A DNA stretch of 64,000 nucleotides from Parus major (lineage: Eukaryota; Chordata; Aves; Passeriformes; Paridae): contig NC_031799.1 in the NCBI RefSeq assembly GCF_001522545.3, forward strand, positions 46,939,929 to 47,003,928. The letters are read 5' to 3'. The notes beneath the pieces were generated by a model. That model saw nothing but the letters and a program-made list of their open reading frames with translations. It ran no database searches and had not been told where the DNA came from. The translations under genes and the position numbers were made by a program. Positions 9,561 through 22,600 of the stretch are shown here, one piece after another; position 1 is the stretch's first letter; the number at the start of each line of letters is the position of its first letter.

Positions 9561-12516
9561 ACAGAAATGAATCATAGCAGTTCATACTCAGGTTCTTACA
9601 ATGTTTTTGTCCCTGACCCTTATGCCTAGAGGGTTGTAACAATTCCTTAGGAAGATTTGCAAGCCTCTGAAAGTGAAAAAAAAAGGCTTGAAAAAAGATT
9701 TTTTTTTTGCATCATAATAGAGACACAACGAAAATCAGATGCAGTCAGTGGAAATGTCAATCATACAGAAAGAAGAAACCTTAGTTTTAGTTCAAATGAT
9801 CACTGAAAGTGAGAAAATCACTGCTCTTGGTTCATGAAAGCGTGGTTCATCTTATAGTGATGGAACAGGCATCTGAGATCCTTTAATGAAAATAACATAC
9901 AAATAAACACCTGGCTCAAAACATGTGCTTCTCTCCCCACTGGAAGGCAAATGTAGCAGACTTGTCTATTCATTTGAGTTCAATACCAGAAAGGAGCAGG
10001 TAAGTATACCAAAGATTAAGCCCTTTCAGCTACCTAAGGATGACCATGTTGCTATAGAAGATGTTCCTCTCACAGGACCATTTTACCCGCAGTCTACTTT
10101 GTATAATTGGAGAGGGGTTTTTTGTTACTTCTCACAACAGCAAGCATTGGGTTACTAATTTTGGTAGTATGTGGCTCTTGGAACAGTGTTTTTTAGACAT
10201 CAGAGAAGAAAGGCCACCATCCAGTTCCCTGGTAAAGTTCACTGTAGTTTTTTGCAGTCAATTGAATTAAACCAATTGAGCACTGGAGAAATGGAAATTA
10301 AGCATATCTGTCTTTCCTGCCTATCTTACTGAAATATACCCAAGCTCTGGGCAAGTTTTCTAATACAGTGGGACCACTCAGAGTTCACAGAGTGCTTAAT
10401 AAAATTTCCTGATGGTTAAGACAAACTGATCTTCTGTATTACACCTCTAGAGCTGGACTTGGGAGTTAAAGCTTTCACCTTCCTCACCTCCATGTGAACC
10501 TCTGCAGAGTCTCTCAGAAGGGCTGTTGTTTCAAAGAGAGGGTGCTTTGAGCAACTTCTGTTAAGGGGTATTTTGGTCAAAAGTAACAGTTGCTGTGGTT
10601 CAAATACAGGCCCTGTGATGCAGAGACCATCAGGTTTTTCCCAGACTGTCCTTGCCAGACAAGGCAAGAGTCATGGACGCCTGTGGAACAAGTGTGAGAA
10701 CTTCCTTGAAGGTGGTGTTGTATTGTTCCAGAGGAGACTTTGGTACACTTTGTTCACAAGATTGACTCTGTACCTGCCTTTTATCTCCTGCTGCAGGTAA
10801 CCCAGAGTGTTTCAGCTCTTTGATACTGGTACTTTGCTGTACTGGGTTGCTTTTCACACAAAAACCCTTGTGAGAGGGCAAAAGTTATAGGTGCTTGTGC
10901 CCCTTCTCAAATTTACTTCCTAATGCTTTGTTCAAGGATGTTCAGGGATAACAACTGGTGTCTTTGAGGGCAGGTTTTGTTCTGTGAATCTGAGGCCTTG
11001 AGGTTTTTGCCTTACTTCCTCTGTCCATTGTCTCTTTCAATGGGTGGTTACTTTTTAAAATTTTGTATATAACTGATCATTGGCTATGTAATCTATGCTC
11101 TGGTCTAAAAGTGCAAGACCTTGAATTAAACAGTTGCTTAAAATAAATTCCTCCTTCCAGATCACTGATTTGTACCTCTCTTTTAAAAGCCCTGAGAGTA
11201 TGGGAATAAATGGATTCCAGAGAATTTATGTTTCACTATCAAAATGGTGACAGATCCTTACTTACATCTATTGCAGCTATCAGTGCCTTCAGCTGAAATT
11301 GAATGCAAAGCCCCACAATCCAATTCTTCATTGATTTCTGCACCTCTCTTTCATTATGTGCTTGACTTCTTAGTGTATAGATTTTAGGGCTTTTCCTGTT
11401 ATTGTAAGGTTGTTCAATTAGGGAAGAAAACCCACACCTTCAGTAAAACATTAACCGGAATTCCATCCTGCAGAGATTTCTCTGCCCTAAATGTATCATT
11501 ACCTCAGTCCAGAAGAGGGAACTATTGTTTCACGTACGGTAAGTCCAAGCAAATAGTTTAGAGCATATTCTAATAGGAAGATGAAAAGATGGAAATAGTA
11601 TTCTCTAGCGACAATAAACAATGAGGTATAAAAATGGAGATATTTAGAGACTTTAACAAAACAACAAAATAGCAGAGCATATAAATGCCATCTATCTTTG
11701 CTTTTAGAGTATTCTTACAATGGTGATTTATATTAAAATGTGTAAGGATTATTGAACTATTTACCATAGAATAAGAGCACCTGAGATCACACTCATTTTC
11801 TGACATGTGAAATAAATTATATTAATTGAGTTATTTTGGTAATGTGCTTGGCTTTAATTTGATTTTATGTTAAGTGCATGAGCCTTTCTGGGGAACAATA
11901 AATGCCCTATTAAAAAATGGATCTCTTCATTTGCAGCTTTCTACTATAACCCATTTCCAGAAATCAGAACTGAGGAATGTTTTCCTTCCCACAAGAATTT
12001 ACTTAAGTGAACACTCTGCCACTTCAAACTTAGATGTTGTAAATGCCTCAGTTTCTTTAATAATCACTTATGGAGAGTAATTCTGTACTTATAGTTGTAT
12101 TACTCACTTCCTTTAAGTACATGCTGAGATAATTTAACAGCTGGTGACCTTGAAGCTAATGTTTGTCTTTGGAGAAGGGGCTTCTTTCTTACATCTGCTC
12201 AGCGAGGATGGTGTGTTTCTGTTGTTGACTATATTGTTTTTAGCCTATATGCTCAACATTAAATAAAGCATTTGTATCTCAACATATTGTATGTGTTCCT
12301 GTTACCGGGTGTAAAATCATGCAAATGAGTGTCAAGTAACAAGTGAAGGCACAACACGAAGTCATTGAACTACTATCAGCTTATTTGGACCCAAATTATG
12401 TACCCTGGGTATATAATTTAGAACTGAGAATGCAAGAGAATAGTACCTTAACTGTTAGAACAATGTGTGGACAACATGTGTAGGTGTGGTCTCCCTAGTA
12501 CTAGTACCTAGTACAC
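9561..12516. other. Unassigned unique sequence
   Basis: About 3 kb of unique-looking DNA. A frame on the minus strand at 10630-10881 and another at 10416-10667 are open for 83 codons each but overlap in different frames, and no splice structure was convincing. A-rich and T-rich runs occur at 9677-9710. The part from 11550 to 12330 is AT-rich. Confidence 0.3.
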
Positions 12517-13965
12517 TGTGGTGGTTTCACATTGATTGATATTTGGTGATTTCCCCCATGGAAGTGATTTCTTTGAGAGAAGCTGCTGGGAGCTTCCTCT
12601 GTGCCTGGGAAAGGCCAATAGCTGGCTAGTTCTGAGAACTGATAACATTTTGCACCATTTAGAAATTTGATCCACTTCTGTGAGCTCCACGTTTTAAAAA
12701 CCACAAGCCCAGGAAATTTCTCTCTTTGTTTCTCTCCTTGAAAGGTAGCAGAGCTCTGGTGGGCCTGGCCCTGCTCCCCCGGGGCCTGTGCAGCCTGGAT
12801 GGGGCTGGGCCGGACCCCAGCAGCTCCCGGGCAGGGATGGAGGCTGTGGGACCCCGGCCCGAGGCTGGACCAGACCAGACCAGACTGCTGACACTCGCCA
12901 ACACTAAGCTTCCCCTGCCCCAGCCCACCCTGAGCCAGGGTCAGCTGGGCCCCAGGCTGAACCTCCTCGCCCTTCCCAGCTGCTGCTGGGCAGAGGGAAG
13001 GGCCCAACTGGGCCTGAAATCCAACACCGTGACTGATTCCGCTACTGCCTACGACCATCTGCAAGCCTGGCTGAGATATTAATCCTTGCACTGTACTGAT
13101 GAGACCTGCAGTCCACAATTCTCCCCTTGGGTGAGAGAAAAAGAGTGACGACATGTAGAAAGATGGCATGAAGACACCAAGGTCAGTAAAGAAGGAATCA
13201 AGCCTCAGATGGAAGAATGAGGAGATGCCCTAATGGTGCTGAAAGCTCTTTTGGTAGTACCATGGAGATGGACAGTGATACACTGAAATATTCCCTTTAA
13301 TTCATGAGACAGTATGGAGGGATGAAGTATTCAAACTGTAGATGTGAGCAGAGGCATCCATTGACAAAGCCAAACAGATGTTGAGTAGCTGTGATCCCAT
13401 GAGAAGCTTGAACAGAGAGAGATGAGAGCAATGAAGATCCTTTGTCCCCAAGGAGAGAAGAAGAAAACCTCTGTTCCCAGAGATGATCACAGAGACATGA
13501 AGAAGACCCTTTGCCTTTGAACAACTCATCCTTAAAATAATACCCTGTGAGTTCATGGCCCATGGACACACCTCTAGGAGGGCTGTGAAAATGGGAGGAA
13601 TGTCACAATGCAGAACTTTTCCTGGGCAGCTGCTAGTTGTGGAAATGAAAACCCATGAGAGAACTGTTTCTTGTGGAGAAGTCTCCATGGCAAGAGAAAA
13701 CTCTTCTCCCTACAAGAACTGATGAAAGACGATTGTATAGTTGGTACATGCACCATCCCAGATTTTGTCACTACGTTGTCATTTGGGAAAGGAAAAATGT
13801 TGGGCAGGGGGAGGAAAGGTGTTCTGGAGGTTTTATTCTGATGCTTCTTATTCCTGTAGTCCTGTTAGTAATGTTTCTTTATTCCTTTTAAGTCTGTTTT
13901 GCCATTCTCCTAATCCATATCTTGCAGCAAGAAATGAGTAAGTGCACTGGTGATTTTAGCCAGCT
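12517..13965 (+). mobile_element. Endogenous-retrovirus LTR, ~1.45 kb, plus orientation
   Basis: The left end reads TGTGGTGGTTTCAC, a terminus typical of songbird retroviral LTRs. The element shares four separate blocks with the copy at 16952-18375 in opposite orientation: a block near 12600, the motif ctctttgtttc near 12720, a GC-rich core at 12760-13080, then gtgaaaatgggagg near 13590 and tattccttttaag to cagcaagaaat near 13880-13935. The right end is eroded: the expected AAACCACGACA terminus is not seen at 13965, but aaaccacagca near 14092 could be it. Long frames inside it (for example 12501-13169 minus) come from the GC-rich core and are not genes. No gag, pol or env sequence is attached. 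Confidence 0.65.
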
Positions 13966-15034
13966 CTAAATCTACCACATACACGTAAGTCTGCAGAACT
14001 GTTAGCACTGATGCTGGCTACCATCTGTGGCTAGGTTTGAATAGAAATTGCAGGGCTACCATAAGTTGCCAATTAATGGTTTGTCAGCCAAACCACAGCA
14101 GTATTCTCCTTGCTACTACTAAACGACAAAGGAATGTTTGAACTCCCTTGATAAAATCAGCCTTGTGGCTTTGTCTTAGTCCTGCTGATGTGTTGCCTAA
14201 TGCTGGCAGCTATTTATATATGACTTTCTCTGCTCTCTTACATAGCCATCACTGGTTCATCTTGCTGACAAAGGGCAAAATCAATTAAACATATTTAAGT
14301 ACAGCTGTCTGGGAGATGACGCCATAGGATGACTTGTGGTTACCACCAATAGGCTAAATGCATTTCTTAAGTGAATCCACATAAAATCAGCAGGACAGAG
14401 TTTCATATGTTGTGTGTCAACACTGCACTTTGCAGTAGAGCTAAACAGTGGAAATATGTTTTGCCAATTTCAATGAGTTTGTTCTCACTCTTTCTGCATT
14501 TCCTAAGTGATGGAATCTATTTTGCATGGTTCTGTGTTTAGTTCATCTCCTTCTTCATCACTGGTTTTTAAATTTTCCTTAGGAATAGGGACACAGTGGC
14601 AAGAAAACTATAGTGGTTTTCCCTATAAACCATAAAAAACCCCCACATTAGAATTTCAGCTCTTGAATCTTAATGACTGAAAATTATATTCCAAATTGTA
14701 AGAATACAGCTTAATTTGCAGTTAAGGTCACAGGACATTTCAATGACAATTTAGAGTAGCCCAGTTTCTGTCAATAAACTAAGCAGACAGGACTCCAGAT
14801 GATAGTTTGGGGATATATTATAATCTTTCTCTACATATTACTTGTATTTGCATTTACAGCTGTATTTTGCCACCATGTGAAATGCTTTATAAGTTTTCTG
14901 TACAAAATAATTTTGCTGTACAAGCATACAAATGTATACAAGTTCAAATATGAACTCACTATGGAGAGTTAGTGTGGTTGACTTCAGTGTGGCTTTCTTC
15001 TTAGCTGATTTTTGATTCCAGTTATATATAGAGC
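13966..15034. other. Unassigned unique sequence
   Basis: AT-rich unique DNA with no gene. The stretch around 14190-14400 has few simple repeats and an even composition, and could be conserved, but nothing more can be said from one sequence. Confidence 0.3.
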
Positions 15035-15420
15035 ATAGCTGAAAGGACTAAAGGGGTTATCAGTCCATGTCTCTGCCTGGAGAGCAAATTAAGTGCACCC
15101 ACACCATTCTGGCAGGTGTTTGTCTGGCCTATTAAAACCTCCAGTGATGGAGATGTGTGTCATCTTCGGATAATCTGTGGCAATTTTTTTCCATCTTTAC
15201 CCTCAAGAGGATTTACACTAATGTCTTATCTGGATTTTCCTTTCTGTACATTAAGATTGTTACTTTCTGTCCTATTTTGTGGAACATTAGAGTACACTAT
15301 TCCTTTTTATTTTGTGATAGCCCTTTGCCTTGCTGGAGACTAAGTCCCTCTGTGAAATTACCCTCAGTTCACTCCCTTTGTCCTCATCATCATCTCACTG
15401 ATCCTCTGGGTTATTTTAAG
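15035..15420 (-). mobile_element. Old CR1 fragment
   Basis: The plus strand contains ggcaggtgtttgtctggcc followed by aaaacctccagtgatggaga, and then degenerate matches to the next CR1 segment (gcaattttttt, ctaatgtcttatctggattt). This is the complement of the 3' untranslated part of an older amniote CR1 subfamily. It is far more diverged than the copies at 27, 43 and 63 kb. Confidence 0.65.
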
Positions 15421-16951
15421 AAGTTCTGTTCAAATCTTGTGATGCAACACTGTATAAAGGCTCCCAGAGGACAAGGGTGCATTTAGAGGTTATCTTGGCT
15501 GTAGCCATGTTTCTGAATGCCTGTATGATTCTTTTTTACCTATAGAATTGAATGGAATCATGCTCAATATATTAACTGTAAGCCTGACCTTCCTTTCTGT
15601 GGAACTGTGATATTATTTTCTCATATTTTTCAGATTCTGTTTTCTGTTTATGTGTAGTATTTCATGCATCTTTGTATAAGTATTTTATGAGCACCTTGAA
15701 ATGAAAATGTGCCTGAGGAGGAATGGGAGGTCAAACTTCAAAATTGTGCCATTAAGAGCTAACAGGTGAATTATTTTTTTTCTGGAGGTTACAGTGCTAT
15801 GTTGAATTACAACAACCGTAAATTCAGCTGTTTTAATTACTGGAAATCAATGAACAGTTGTCCAGCTATTTTTGCTCAACTGTTCATGAATTTGGGTGAG
15901 TGCCTACCTGGCTCAAACTTTAATTTGCTCCTCTTATGCTGTTTATGAAATGACTAGATGCCTTGATATCCTGTTCCCTGGAAGAGTATGAGAATGATCT
16001 GAGTACAGGGTACCATAAGATGGGTTCTCTTCCTCATAATGAGGCCTCTTTCCTGAATTTTCAGTATTGTCAGAAAGTCTTACATTTCCCTGCTACACAT
16101 AGCTTTCCTGAAATACACATTGTTGCATATAACAAAAAACTATTAAGTACATGCTACAAATATTAGAAAATGGTGGAGAAAAATCATTAAGTACTGACAG
16201 AAAATGAACGTAGGAAGGAGCAGGATGGAAGCAATTCTTCTGTTTCAGTTCTAAAATACTGACACCTGAAGGACACTATCACAGAAAGGCTGTGGTGAAT
16301 TATTTGACCTGTGACATTCTTGGGTTATGAAAGAGTGCTTATTGGATGAGATTTTAGCCAAATGTGAGTCACAGTGTCCCTTATAAAAAAGCCTGGGTGA
16401 GGTTTTTCTGGATTGGGTAATGCGGAAGATCAGAACAATTTTAAAGTCCCTTCAACCTTAAAACCACTGAGTGAGCAAAAGATCAGTGAAAATATTCTTA
16501 ACAATACTGAGGGCAAGTAATGTGGAAGGGAAGCTAAAAAGGAACATAGAAGATAAGGGAAATTCAGTACTAATAGGCAATATGGCTTCTAAAGAGGGGA
16601 GAATGAATAACAAAGCAGAGGTTCAACTTCATCTACTGGAATCCAATGGGAGATAGATTCAGATTTCAAAAGTCTAAGGACTGGACTCTTAAAGTATATG
16701 TTCATAACTCATATGGACATATATGACATTTGGACAAACATAAGTATATACACCAATACATGTATGCACACACAGACATATTTTAGTATTTGGAGTTTTT
16801 GTTATAAATAATTTTGAAGGTTTATTTGGGATAACTTGAAAATGAAATTGTGTTCACCCATGAGAGAAAGACACTATTATGAGTAACACAGTGTCAGGTG
16901 TCAATAATGGTTGGCTGTTTCCTGGCTTTCCTAAAGATTAAATTAAGAAGC
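15421..16951. other. Unassigned AT-rich sequence
   Basis: No exon or named repeat seen. Near 16700-16790 there is a short TA/CA-rich patch (tatacaccaatacatgtatg). Confidence 0.3.
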
Positions 16952-18375
16952 TGTCGTGGTTTAAAACCAATAACTAAGAATATTACTTATTTCTTGCTGT
17001 GAGATATGGATTAGAACAAGAGCAAAACAGGCATAAAACTTAAAAGGAATAAACAAAGTTTATTGACAAAACTACAATAATAAGAACACCAAAATAAACT
17101 TCCAGAAAAACCTTTTCATTCCCTATCTACCCACTATTCCCTTGTTCACATGACAACAGAGACGAAAACTTTGGAACTTAGGTGGTTAAAACAGTCCCAA
17201 TTCTTGCTACAGTCTTTTCACCAGTCTTTGTAGAGAAACAGAAGTTTCTTCCTGTTAATTTATGGAGTTTCTCACAAGAAAACTATTTTTGTTGTAGTTT
17301 TCCATTGCCCTGATATCAGCTGCCCAGAGCTGCTGTTATCAGAGCCCACCCCTCCCATTTTCACATCACTCTGAGGTATGTATTATGGGCCATGAGTCTA
17401 GGGATAGCATTTTTAAGGATGAGTATTCAAAGGCAAAAAAAGTCTTCTTCATCTGTTTCTGTGAGCTTCACTAGACAACAGTTTTCTCATTGCCTCTCAA
17501 GGCTTCAAATCTCCCAGCACTTCACTATACCATGATTACTCAAGTTTACACTTTGAACACTTTATTCCTCCCTAGATACTTATCATGAATTAAAGGAGTT
17601 ATTTTCAGGACTTCATTGTCCATCTCCATAGTTTTAACAGAAAGATATTTCAGCTAAATTAAAGCATCTTCTTAATTCTCTACCTTTTCTGAAGCTTCTT
17701 TTCTTTCCTGTCACTGGTAGTTTATAAAGTCTCTTTTCATGTTGATCACTCTCCTTTTTTTTTCTCTCTGGATAAAAGATTAATCCGCAAGTCTCATCTG
17801 GGTAATGAAAGAGTTAAAATTTTGCCCAGGCTGTTGTAGGTAGTTCTGTGGCCTCGGCCGGTGCAGGAACTGGAGCCGTCTGCGATGGAGAGTTCCTCAT
17901 GGCTGCTCTGGAAAGTGCAGTCGCCGCTCCAGCTCGCTGCAGGCCCAGAGTCTCTCTCCTTCTTCACTCAGCAGTTTCTAGTGAATTTAGTTACAGCAAA
18001 AACCCTACAGCCGAGCCAGAGATCGGCTCGGCCCAGCCCAGCCAGAGCCCGGGGAAAACCCCCCGCAGGGCCCACATCTCCCGGCCGGGAGACGCGGCAG
18101 GCCCAGTCCTGTCCCCACCCGGCCGCATGGCCTGGGCTGGGAACGGGAGGCCGGAGCTCTGCGCTCTTCACAGCCAGGAAACAAAGAGAACTCAGAGAGC
18201 TCTGGTTTTACACTTTAAGGTAGGGTTCACAAGTTGATCTCAGTTTTCAATGGCCTAAACTGCTGTCAATTCTCAGCAATGACCGATAATTGGTCCAGAG
18301 AAAAGACGCCAGGCAGTTCCCAGCAACTTCAACTTTCTTAAAGGTAAAGTAACTCCATGACAGAAGCATCTCCTC
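16952..18375 (-). mobile_element. Endogenous-retrovirus LTR, ~1.4 kb, minus orientation
   Basis: Starts TGTCGTGGTTTAAAACC on the plus strand, so the LTR read on the minus strand ends GGTTTTAAACCACGACA. On the minus strand it also carries AATAAA near 17060 (plus strand tttattgac), fitting an LTR poly(A) site. It matches the LTR at 12517-13965 block by block in reverse, including cttgctgtgagatatggatt, gggccatgagtc and cctcccattttcac, and a GC-rich core at 17848-18180. The far end lacks the expected TGTGGTGGTTT terminus, so this copy is truncated or eroded. Open frames at 17848-18237 lie in the GC core and are not supported as genes. Confidence 0.65.
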
Positions 18376-19525
18376 AAAAAATAAGTATTATGTAATCATT
18401 TTTCAGAGAATAGATAGATCTTAGATTTGGGACAGAGAAATCAGAGGATGTGTACTCCATCACAAAGAGAACTTAGATACTTTCTGGGAAGGGTGTGTGA
18501 ATCATTTAATTTGTGTACTTCCTGTTAATAGGCAGAACCATCCTTTCTATTGGCATAGAACAGAATATATCAACTGAGCTGTCAGATGAAAGCACAAATA
18601 TCTCTTCTTAAAATGAGGAAAACAGACAGGTTTCAATTTTACTTTTGACCTTTAAATTGGGGATGTGGAGAAAAAGAAGGGAAGGGAATGATTTTGGTGG
18701 CAGTACTCCTCTATTAAACATGTTCAATGTTCTGGGTCAAAGGGGCATCCATCAATATTGCAAAGTACTCAGTGGAGCAGCTGTGGTGGTCCAGCATAGG
18801 TGGGTTACAAACCATTGCTATGTATTAGCCACCTGGGAACAATTGGAAATGCCTGCCATTACCTGCCAGGGGCAGCAAATCGTAGGAGCTACAGTGCATT
18901 ATGATGGATTAGCTCTGCACCTGAAGGTGTCACGACCCATTTCTCTGCATCTTCTTTGGGATAACATTGCAAAGCAAAGGCTTTTATTGTTGCAGTTTCA
19001 GGGTAAGGAATCTAATTTGTAATGATGCTGTAGGGCAGAAGGGAAGAAAGGCTTAAACAGCCACCTATGCCTGTGAACAAAGCATGCACTTCACTTCAGC
19101 ACTTGGCTGCTTTTATGGTTACCTACTTCAGGGAATTTCTTATTCAGGAATTATTTACATACTTTCATGGACGTTGGAGCTGAGCCATTAACAGCAGTCA
19201 GGGAGTTGTTTGCTAGGATGCTTCTTCAAGGATTGGTGACCTGCCCTCTCACTCCCACCCTTCCATCTCCAACTCACTATGCTCTACCTGACCTTTGCCA
19301 CTCCCATCAGCCTTAGGCTACTCTGATAGTCCTTGGCAGCCCACCTCCTTGCAGTTCCTGCCTCGGGGAAGGCATTGAGTCTGTGGTACTCATCTATGTG
19401 ACACTGGCTTGGACACTTGTAAGGAGTATGAGGCCTCCATTGTCTTCACCCTTGTCACAAGAACCTTTCTGAATAATCTCTCTGTCCCTCTTATAAATGC
19501 AGCTGATGCGGTAGTTCACCTCATC
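18376..19525. other. Unassigned sequence flanking the LTR
   Basis: A plus-strand frame at 18645-19022 stays open for 125 codons, but I recognise no domain in it. It could be an eroded retroviral or other repeat internal segment, or chance. The remainder to the ATCTC repeat is pyrimidine-rich unique sequence. Confidence 0.3.
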
Positions 19526-19611
19526 ATCTCATCTCATCTCATCTCATCTCATCTCATCTCATCTCATCTCATCTCATCTCATCTCATCTCATCTCATCTC
19601 ATCTCATCTCA
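19526..19611 (+). repeat. (ATCTC)n microsatellite
   Basis: About 17 near-perfect tandem copies of the pentamer ATCTC. The low number of interruptions suggests a young and probably length-variable array. It causes the run of repeating Ser-His-Leu-Ile in the translated frame there. Confidence 0.95.
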
Positions 19612-22600
19612 GTTTTATCTCAGTTTCCCCTTTTCCTCATTCTGCTTCAGTACAGCAGGTTGTGCAATGGGCAACTGATCTATACAAACATAGGCACACA
19701 GACATATTTTGCTCCCATGATACTCACATGCACATGCACTACCACACACAACTGCTGATATGTATGTAGGTACTTTGAAAGTAGACTTCTTTCAGTGTGC
19801 AGCTGACAATATTTACATTGTTTTTTGACTCAGGAACCATCAGGAAGTTTTGTACTTTTGTTTGTTTATTTGCTTGTTTTTATTTTTTTTCCTTTGTTTT
19901 GTTCTTTCAAAAGAGCCTGGAAGTTATCCATTTTAATTTATGTTTTTTGAAAGCAGAATGGCATCTTGTTGTATGAATCCCAGCTATCTTTTACTTCAAA
20001 CCATTGCTCTGACTACTGTCTAGGCCTGTTTCCCTAGAGCTTAAAGGGAAAATAAAATACCATATTTGTTGGGCTAACTACTTAGACAGTTGATGGCTGT
20101 TGGCTGATCTCCCATATCAAGAAAGTAACTACAGCTGGCCCTTGGATTAAAAGTCTTTCAAGAAGGCTTAATTATGTTTAAGTAGAAACAAAGCAGTTTA
20201 AAACATCAAGCAGGAGGTTCCTATGCTTCTGTCCTTTTTTGGAGGGGTAAGTGAAGAAATTGAGGAAATTTGTGAGGAAAAAGTTAATACTTTCTTAATC
20301 TCAGAAAGTCCTACATCTTCCGGTAGGTTTTGTCTTTGTCCCAACAAGCAGAGAAAATGTGATTTCTACTTCCTGGGATCAGATCCCTCTATAACTGCTT
20401 TAAATGGAGTTTGAATCCTGAACCTGAGCAGCATTACCTTGCACTGGAGCAAAACAAATTCTCGGCTGAATTAAGTAGTAGCACCTACACTCTTTCATCT
20501 TGATATTAGCATCAGTAACTGCATGTCCTCAGCTCTCACTGATTTCCTCTGTACTGGATATCTAGGACTGTGCAAGAATCACAGCAGTAGGAACAAGACA
20601 AGAGTCATTTTAATGGGGGCAGGGCTGACATGAGGACCTTCTGTTCAGATGATTCTGTAATATTCCATATAATGTTCTTTCCTTTGTAAGACACAATAAA
20701 CAGTCTTAAACTGCAGGCTCCTTGTTGTAAGAAAATAGATACTATGTGGACTTTTTCTTTTAAATGTGAAGCATAATCTACTCTTGCCACAATATCTACC
20801 CATTCCTATTAATTTATTAACCTTACAGTACTCTTTCGCAAGCCCATTGAGAGACTGACCATCAAAAGAAAAATAGGAAATGGAGTGTAGAAACCAACCA
20901 AAACATTTATTTTTTACTCCTTACTGCTTCACAAGTAAGTGAAGCTGTAAGGTTGGGTTGGGTGGTAAAGTGGGATATATAAGATATCCCAGTGATATTA
21001 TGCAGGGGCTGGGACATGAATATTGTGCTGGTGACATGAAAGGAAGAGTTACAGAGCAAGTGCAAGTGCACAGGATATAGGAGAAGAGATGAAGTGAAAA
21101 GAGGCAGATCTGGCTATAACCTGCCTTATTGCGCACTGCCTTGCAGAAACATGCTGTTTGTGTAAGCCAGTGGCAAGTAGCCACAGACAGATGGAGTTAG
21201 TGCAGTGCTAGGGAAAGGCAACTCTTCTGTGGCCTTTTCTTCATGCTGAAAGGATTTGTGCCTGAGCTGGTTTGTTTGACAAACTTCTGGTGATTCCTCT
21301 ACCACAGTTTTGGTTACATATAGTGAGGAAAAGTGTGATTAAAAGGAGCACATCAACTGGATTTAAATTTCAGAGGAAGTGCATGTACAGAGCACTGAAG
21401 GGGATGTCAGCTTTCCTTGCTTTAAGCCAAGAAACTTTTTGTTGCCAACCTTTTGGTGAGAAATTAGAGAAGAAAATACATCATTGTGTGTTATATAGAG
21501 TTTGTAATTCCTTTTTTGTCTATTAACAATATAGTATACGATATCCACTGTGCTCAGAGAAAACAATTGGACACTTTTACAGAGAACTCCTAATGGACCA
21601 CCACAGCAACATTTTTTTAAAGTTACATAAGAAAAATGCAGAAGAGATTACCTGTTGGGGTATTAACATAAGTCTTGCCATACAAGATAATGATGGATTG
21701 CATATTAACTCTTGAAGAGGTGACTCATTGTATCGCAACTATCAATGCAAGCCTGGAAACTGCAAATGTAAGGCAGATAAAATAATGAAACAAAAAAGAA
21801 GGAGTAATCTTAAGTGTGAAAAGCAAAAAATATGCAAAAAATGTGCCTTTGGAAAGCACAGAATTCCTAACAGGTCTACAGAAGTGTCAAGGGATGAGGC
21901 AGAAGAGGGTACAGTTGGTTCCTGTTTCTGCTGTGAAGGAGCACTGGGGCAGGGACTGAATGCCAATATTCACATTGCAGCCAGGGCAGAAGTGAGTGGA
22001 CTCAGGAGGGGCTGTGAGCATTCTTCTCCTGGCATCTGTAAAATAGACAGCATCTAAGAAGCTTGGGCTTATTTAGGAGTGGTAGTGGTGCTGGTACTTT
22101 TCAAACTGCTGTGGAGATGATGACACCACAGACTTAAAGAGGAAAACCCAAGCTGTGTGCCAGAACAAAAAAATGGTGCTTGTGACTGCAAACAGGTGGA
22201 TAAGGTATGCATGGTAGCTGTCAGGCTCAGAACATTTAAAAAGACACACAAGCATTTAATATATCAGCCCCTGGAAAATTAGTTAAACATTTCTTAGAAA
22301 ACTGTTAATCTTCCACCTGTGGGGAGGGACCTCACATGCCTCTCCTGCAGGTTCTGTTCTGTAGAATTGGCAGAGTGTTTGCTGAGGAGAAATGGCAATG
22401 GATAAAGAGGTAGGATCATGCCATATCACTACTCTCTACTCTACTGTCCCAATAGATGTGTGCTTTTGGGCCAGCATCTGGTATGGGGTTTCATCCTGTA
22501 GCTGGAGGCACTTTGGTGTGCATCCATTTGGCTCCAGACCAGACACACCAACCAAGCAGGCAGTGGAGGAGCAGCCTGCTTCTAAGGAAGGAGGGTTTTG

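Noticed and set aside
12501..13169. 222-codon minus-strand open frame
   Set aside because: It lies inside an LTR, and its GC-rich core has few stop codons on either strand. The composition is Gly/Pro/Ser-rich and no domain is visible.
17848..18237. 129- and 120-codon plus-strand frames
   Set aside because: Both lie in the GC-rich core of the LTR at 16952-18375, overlapping in different phases.
19526..19680. Ser-His-Leu-Ile repeat protein
   Set aside because: It is produced by the ATCTC microsatellite.
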